Shown here piece after piece: positions 57,791 to 64,000 of a stretch of 64,000 nt of DNA. A program made the translations under genes and the position numbers. Numbering within the stretch: the first letter of the stretch is position 1; every line of letters begins with the position of its first letter. The notes beneath the pieces were generated by a model. It made no database searches, was not told where the DNA came from, and saw only the letters and a list, made by a program, of their open reading frames with translations. This DNA is from Aspidiotus rigidus (Eukaryota > Arthropoda > Insecta > Hemiptera > Diaspididae), in assembly GCA_035079385.1 (NCBI GenBank), contig JAVHKY010000013.1, forward strand, positions 1,860,001 through 1,924,000. Direction: 5' to 3'.

Positions 57791-59872
57791 GATAATTAAA
57801 ATTACCACTTTTTTTATTGTTTTATACTCCTTTCCTACCCTCAACAGTGCAGTATAACTCTAAACTTTGGCGCTCCTAGTTTATAAAATTTTGATTACTT
57901 GCAATTTTTTAGGATTGAAAAGTGAAATACATCAGTATCTCAACATTTTTCCTAAACACGAATTTTTTAACAGAGAACCTGTTCTGTGGGGTTTATTTTG
58001 AGAAGTTCGCCGTGCGCCGTCCTGTCAAAAACTTCGAAAAATTTTCACTTTTGTAGGAAGTGGACTTGAAAAATTTTCCACTCTCGAGCTAAATATGATA
58101 GGAGGAGGACTTAACAGTTCCCTGCGTTCCTCGCCCAACATTGTTAAGGAAGCTGTCGCGTCGTTTCATTACCAATCCTCATTCTCGAATCTTTTCAAGT
58201 CTTTCTCTGTGAGAATTACCGAACGTCATAGTGAGATTTAACTCTCTGAGCGAGAATCATGCTATAAAATAGAGAATGCATATTACGAAAGAAATTAGAC
58301 GAGTGTACTTTAGTTTTAAGAATCTTACACGAGGTTATCAGGTTTGGCAAAATGTGGACCAATATCACTATACCGTTAATCACGCGACGCGAAAAAATAG
58401 AATACGAGAATTCAGACAGCATCGGCAGCAGTGCGTTTATGACATGTACAAGATTTGACGTCGAATTAACAGAGCAGAAGAAACGCTTCAGCAAATGCAT
58501 AGGCGCGTAATTAGAGATGATTTGGCGACACATTCGCGGCCCATCAATATCGAGTACAATCGCAATAAGGTCGCGTATGAATCAAGAAGAAAGAAAATTT
58601 CGTTACCGCGCATATTTTTACGATGGTGTATAGTAGGCTAAATCTCACCTTACGATAGCACTTTTGTTTCTTTTTTTTTGGCATGTTGCATCTACAATAA
58701 TATACTTATCGAGTATCTCATAAATTATTGCTCCTTCCATTTCACACTTAATTGCGGTCAATGCGGGCGCTAAATCACAATAGATACATTTTTTTATTTA
58801 CCTATATACATAACATTTCCGCGTTTGCTTAATAAGGCATCATCGTTGTCATTATGATCGTCAGTTTTGCCCTGCTTTATCCGAGTCCGCGATGATAAGT
58901 GCTATAATCTTATTACCTGCGACAAATGCATCTCTTCGAAAGATTCAGTTAATAAATACGTCATAACTCCAGGCGCGGTAATCGCGTCGCATGAACGACA
59001 GAGAAAATATTATAATGACAGAACAAGCGGAAAAAAAAAAAAAAATGTGTACAGTATAGGATCCCAAACTACCACGGTTAACCGCAATCAAGTCTCGCGG
59101 TATTAACGATATTACGATTTCATTTCTCGATATGATACTTTTCGCATTGGCACCGTACCGTAGCATCGACAGGCGAATAGCGAACAATTTATCAACTCAG
59201 AAATGTGAAAAGAGCATTGACCGCGAAAAAATATATCGCGAACTGAACGTATTCTGTAAACGGTGAGAAATGATGATTACTCACTAGGTGTAGCTTTCCC
59301 GAATTTCGTAAAAAGATGCATCGCCTTCCGGAAACTGAGACAGGGCCTACAGATACAAATACAGCCATTGATTATGATTGGGCATGAATACAAACAAGCC
59401 CCTACAGGAATCTCACTTTAAAAGCAGCGACTACATGTCGAGGCAGTTGGAAGGATTGTCAAGTCTGCGTCCGTTGAGCCATCAAGCATTCTGTCTGACA
59501 TATTGTTGTAACTCTCCGCGTACGAAGGAGCGAATTGAGTTGAAAAGTCCTGTAGCTACTGAAGACAGAAGTACTTTTGAAAACAACCTTCAAATCAGCA
59601 AAATTGTGTCTTCAGAAACAAAAACGATGGCGGAAATACTGAACGATGAGCGAAAGTAAAGAGTTGACGTTCAAGTTCGACCCCGCTTTGGCTGGCTAGG
59701 GGCAATGTTCAGAGACTAGGAAGGAAGAAGTATGCCAAAGTGATCATGAAACGAAGAAAAATTCAAAATTCATTTCTTATCTCCGCAATCTAACTTATGC
59801 ATGGCCATTTTTGTCTTCCTTTCGATCACTGGAAGAAGTATATTATGTGAACGCACCAAAAACTATGCGATC
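57791..59872. other. Gene-free stretch
   Basis: At 57965-58130 are AACAGAGAACCTGTTCT (its complement AACAGGTTCTCTGTT is at 28.72 kb) and GACTTGAAAAATTTTCCACT/ATGATAGGAGGAGGACTT units of the dispersed short repeat. No gene was recognised; short frames at 58276 and 59378 have no domain. Confidence 0.35.
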
Positions 59873-60480
59873 TGATGATAAGTTATGCGCTTGATATCTT
59901 GGATGAAGAAAATAAGCTAGCTACCTGGTTTTCACGTGGTACAAACGAAAGGCACAGAGGTGGCAGTGGCCGCAATGATCCGCACAACATTGCGAGCTTG
60001 CGACACTGCCAGGCCCAGATGCGACCCACCAAAGAAGGGAAGACCAGTGTATTGGTGGACCGACAAAATTACCCAGCTCCGCATGGAGAGCAACCATCAG
60101 CACAAGATGTATCAGCGTGACGCAGATAGTTGTTGGGCAATACCAGCAGGCTCGGAAAAGGTTAAAGGCCGCAATAAAACTGATCAAGAAGGAACGTTGG
60201 GATGAGCTCTGCAGCTTTGCGGATGAAGTCCTCTGGGGCAAACCCTATAAAGTTATAATGAAGAAATTAGGGGGTACATCCGCTACAAGCCGAATGGAGC
60301 CAGATACTGTGGAAAGAGTAATCGATACTATATTTCCACAAGGCGCGCTACCAGAAGTGGAGGAGGAGGAGGAGAAAAAACAATGGAGAGCTCCTGGACT
60401 ATACAAAATATCCAACGTAGTGTAGAGTTATAGTGAACCCTTCTCTTATGCCGAGTGCTTTCAATAAGGCACTGGCAGAG
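59873..60480 (+). pseudogene. Broken non-LTR retrotransposon fragment (endonuclease end to RT start)
   Basis: Frame at 59936-60110 reads RTTLRACDTARPRC then KKGRPVYWWTDKITQLR, the typical end of the apurinic-type endonuclease domain of R1/Jockey-like elements. After a frameshift, 60117-60425 reads ARKRLKAAIKLIKKERWDEL, WGKPYKVIMKKLGG and PDTVERVIDTIFP, the usual linker into the reverse transcriptase. A further shift gives NKALAEGIPQKPGWHR then a stop. Frameshifts and stops mean it is dead. Confidence 0.75.
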
Positions 60481-63109
60481 GGGATACCTCAAAAGCCAGG
60501 TTGGCATAGATAGAGAAGAAGGACAAACCACCTCCTACCATCCCCCTACCAACCGCTCCACCCGCTCGACAAGTTATTCACATGATGGCTTCTCACATCT
60601 ACGCGTATCATCCCTGCTGCTGCTCTTATTTCATCAAGCCATCAGCACTACCACCAGCACCATGACAAACAAGGCGTTTAGGAGGGTGCGCCAACAAAAA
60701 AAAAAAAAGAAAGGCAAGAAAAAAAACGCCAAACAGAGCGGAAGAAGAGTAAGAAGAAGAATCCTCCGCTCCGCCTGAAAAGCCAGAGTCATGAAGCACT
60801 GCTGGTGAGTTCTCAGTGGTGGGTGAGTAGATACGTGCATGTCCATGTACCTAAATTCCGAGTTGAGTGCCGAGCGCTCCCTTGGTCAGTAGAGTAGACC
60901 TCTCCAGTAGCCTCATTGACATTGCATAGCGCGCAGATCTTGAGATGAAAATGGAGCCAGGCCACTCTCAATTTGAGTCGCCCGGACTACCGACGCAATA
61001 ACGGCGCCGGAGGTGCGGTTTGTGGGAGACCACTTTGGACATGCGTGCATGCACATATGCCCCCGTTTTTGAAGGTGATATCTCGAATGAAAGGATGGGA
61101 TAAACCTGAGCGCTCCCTAGCGTCGTGTTATCACGAGAACCGTTAGGAAATTGAACGTAGAATATTTTTTGTATTTAATTTGACTGGAAAAATGAAGATT
61201 TCATATAGTGAAGACTCTTAAATCAGTTGAAATTTTGATTTTTCTTTCTTTACCGTCGATTTGTGTCCCACACGAGACCTTCAATAATACGTCATATTCC
61301 AGGTGACAGTAATTTTTAGCTGGAATTCAAAAGAATTTGAAAGGAAAAAACGTTATTACTCAATAAGTGTTAGGAAAATGCGCATGTTCTCTACTCATTC
61401 TGTATCATATCAATATAGGTATATACACGTGAATTCTTTTTTTTTCTTTTTTTTTTTTTCATTTCCTCGTTCTTCTTTTCGCGCAGTTTCCATTCTTTAT
61501 GCATTCCAGGATGTGCGTTAACTGTTATGACACCAAAAGAAACGAGCAATCGTTAATATGTACTCTCGCACCATGACTGTTCAGAGTTGATTCTTTTGCG
61601 TTGTTTTTTTTTTCCTCCTTTTTGTACTTCCACCTCTTCTTATACTCTTTCGTCTACATAATCTTAGATGAGTATTCTCTCGTCAGTCGTCACTCGTTCG
61701 CAGAAGCAATTCAGCGTAAATTAACATGATTTACGTTAAACGTTTCAAGGTACATGAAACTCATGCACTTTTAGCGCTGCGAGTAACGAAGACAAGAAGA
61801 GAGATAACAATGGCTGGAGCGAGAATAGTGAATCAAATTCTGGACAGGCTAGTCACGACGTATCGCGAGAGAAGAGTCGGTCGTCGTCAAAAACCGCATT
61901 CTGCAGTATTTTACTTCTCCCTGTCTCTTGAGGTCATTTACTGCAAAAAAAAAAAGATAATCTAATATTCGTATCGTGTACCCGTAGGGCAGGTGTATTT
62001 GCGAGAACGGTGCCGCTAAATTGACTCCCCATCGCCAATTAGAATTTCATATTTCTCGTATAGTCGTTGACGAGCACTTTGGACGTTTGAGGCGCTCTAG
62101 ACAACGGAAAAGGTCATATGGCTATAAAATATGACGACTTAAGGATTCGCCGAATGAAATAGGTTGCGCTGGAAACACACAGCAGCGGTAATTAGACGAT
62201 CGCGAATTATTTATCAGCGATAAGAAAGAATGGTCCGTAACGTTGCGAGTATTTAGGTTGCAAGGACACAGCGACGTAAGCAAGTCGGTTGGGAAAAGAT
62301 AATGAAGTGGCTTTTACTCGTTGTATTTACCTATGTGAATTTGGGTGCAGCGTTCTTGTCAGCAATGCTCGCTCTTTTAATTATCTTCATCGTGTGCATG
62401 TGTACCTAATTGCTTTTTAGAAACGTATTTGTGTACAAAGTCCACACGCTGCGGCCGTGCCCACGAGGATGTGACGTTCGTAGGTATTGGAGACGAGATA
62501 CGAATAGTACCATCGTGTTTTAATGAAAAAAATAATAATAATACCGATCATTATAATGGTAATGGAAACGAGCTACAGTTGGTCGCTTGTGCGTGATCCG
62601 TTACATATTCTCTAATCACATATCCGTATCTAATTTTAAATCGTATCTACTCCTCTGTATGTTTGTGTACGTAAATCTGTCCACTTATAGCATATATAGG
62701 TACCTGTCCACGCTGAGAGAGAGATATACTCACGTTTGTATTATATGTTTTAGTAAACAAAAGATCTCCCCCTCCAATCTTTCTCTTTTTGGCAAAAGAG
62801 CTGTGGGGCCGCTTATCACGTTCTACGAAATCTTCTCGCGTATCTTTTCTTTCTTTTATTATCGTATCCAGACAAAAATTTCTACGTGATCCCGACCCAA
62901 TACGTACGGTAAATCTCTTTTTCCAACCATGTAATCACTGCGGCGCTGCAAGCGTATCGATGGTTGTAAATGAATTCGAATGCGCGCGAATTATTCGCCG
63001 TGATCGCTTTAATTAGGGATATAACGCGAGTGACGAGCTTGCAGTGCGTGCTATCTTCATACTACGCTTGTATTGCTCGTTCGGTTCATACGACTTTTCG
63101 TTTCATTTC
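60481..63109. other. Gene-free stretch
   Basis: 60690-60770 is low-complexity A-rich DNA that translates as lysine/arginine runs. 60840-61140 has repeat-like character (GAGCGCTCCC twice) and may be 3' retroelement sequence. The remainder, including 61700-62520, looks unique with no recognisable exon. Confidence 0.35.
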
Positions 63110-64000
63110 TCTTAGCAAGTTTGACCTGAAGGGCGGTGTGTAACCACTGCATAGTCCATATCCCCAGCCCCAATTCCGAATTTTGGTACAGAATCAGAAT
63201 GGATCTCATGCAAGAGCAGATTTGGAAAATAAAAGGGACTTTTGGAAACAATATGGATAGGGATCGTTTGTGCTATATTTTTGCTGGATTGTGCCTTTGA
63301 GTTTTATGTTCATGCTGGTCTCCTTCTCTTCCAACCGTTGGGGAGCACTGTAAACATATTAGGCGCCTTCTCATTCAATTATTGGTGCGTAAATGGGCTG
63401 AAATTTGGGTGCTACGTTTTTTCTGAATTATGTCGTTGAGTTCTTTTATTATGGAGCCCCCCTGACCCTTCAATCCTTCGGAGCTGGAAATATTCAGGAC
63501 CCAATTTGGACAATTTGTGCATTTTAGGAATGAACATGGGTGAAATCATTTATGCTAGTTTGTTTTGGTGTCCAGGCCCTGCAATCGAAAAGTTCACTAT
63601 GAGGGTCTGGCTGAGGTACCGTTTTTGGTCACTGCGGGCAACTCTGCGGAAATTCGCATTGTTTTAGGCGATACCGACGAGTTGGTATTTTAAACACCCA
63701 AAATTTTCTTATTTAACGCCAAAAAAATCCGAGTTCTGATGATAAATTATGCGCTTGGTATCTTCAATGCGAGGGTTGAATTCTCTCACATGCCTTAAAC
63801 AGGTGCCACGTTCCTAAGAAATTAATTTAATTTTTTGTTACATATAGATGACAAACAACGTGCTGTAACGGCGTTAATACGTTATCACGGAAAAGTTACT
63901 GTCATGTTTTAATGTAGGCGATAGGACGTAAAATATTCGTTGTATTTAAATTTTTCTCTAGGTCGAGATATGGCACAACCTTTGGCCCTTTCTGTGGCCA
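63110..64000. repeat. Probable repeat, sharing a segment with 59.87 kb
   Basis: GATGATAAATTATGCGCTTGGTATCTT at 63738, split here only by two changes, matches GATGATAAGTTATGCGCTTG at 59875. The rest has the look of old interspersed repeat with no open frame of note. It runs off the window end. Confidence 0.3.

Noticed and set aside
59378..59659. 93-codon plus-strand ORF before the LINE fragment
   Set aside because: No resemblance to retroelement or cellular domains and no splice signals of note.

Overview
The window is AT-rich animal nuclear DNA with GT-AG spliced genes, many dispersed repeats and poly-T tracts. The gene set (Lis-1, an exosome cap subunit, a UBE4A-type ubiquitin E4 and a Hillarin-type LIM exon) points to an arthropod, most likely an insect. 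A hemipteran is my guess and is not proven. All exon models were built by eye from splice sites, reading phase and family resemblance, so single-base offsets are possible.

Layout. 1-7398: repeat-rich DNA just 5' of, or inside the first intron of, Lis-1. 7399-12186 (+): Lis-1 without its first coding exon. 12661-13362 (-): EXOSC3/Rrp40, tail-to-tail with Lis-1. 13363-13923: short divergent promoter with a perfect dyad. 13924-18683 (+): UBE4A, 14 exons. 20198-21196 (+): intronless orphan ORF. 21850-23015: a copy of a dispersed repeat. 23516-27159 (+): seven-exon multi-pass membrane protein of uncertain family. 27718-35632 (-): a 13-exon gene that no single long ORF reveals. It encodes a secreted histidine-phosphatase-fold protein of the MINPP1 family whose catalytic residues are replaced. 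36-42 kb: a dense cluster of fold-back and MITE-like elements. About 42.7-43.1 kb (+): a possible small spliced gene. 44904-45473 (+): first coding exon of hillarin. 45474-64000: apparently its very long first intron and/or intergenic DNA, with a long-TIR element carrying a 152-bp tandem array, a cluster rich in TCGA/GTCGAC words, and a broken non-LTR retrotransposon.

The conserved genes are housekeeping: dynein regulation, RNA decay, ubiquitin chain extension and cytoskeletal LIM function. I see no operon-like functional link among them. The most notable finding is the intact-looking but catalytically degenerate MINPP1-like gene. Next come a TIR family whose copies carry unrelated internal tandem arrays, a phase-compatible extra exon in UBE4A, and a repeat family present in at least five places.
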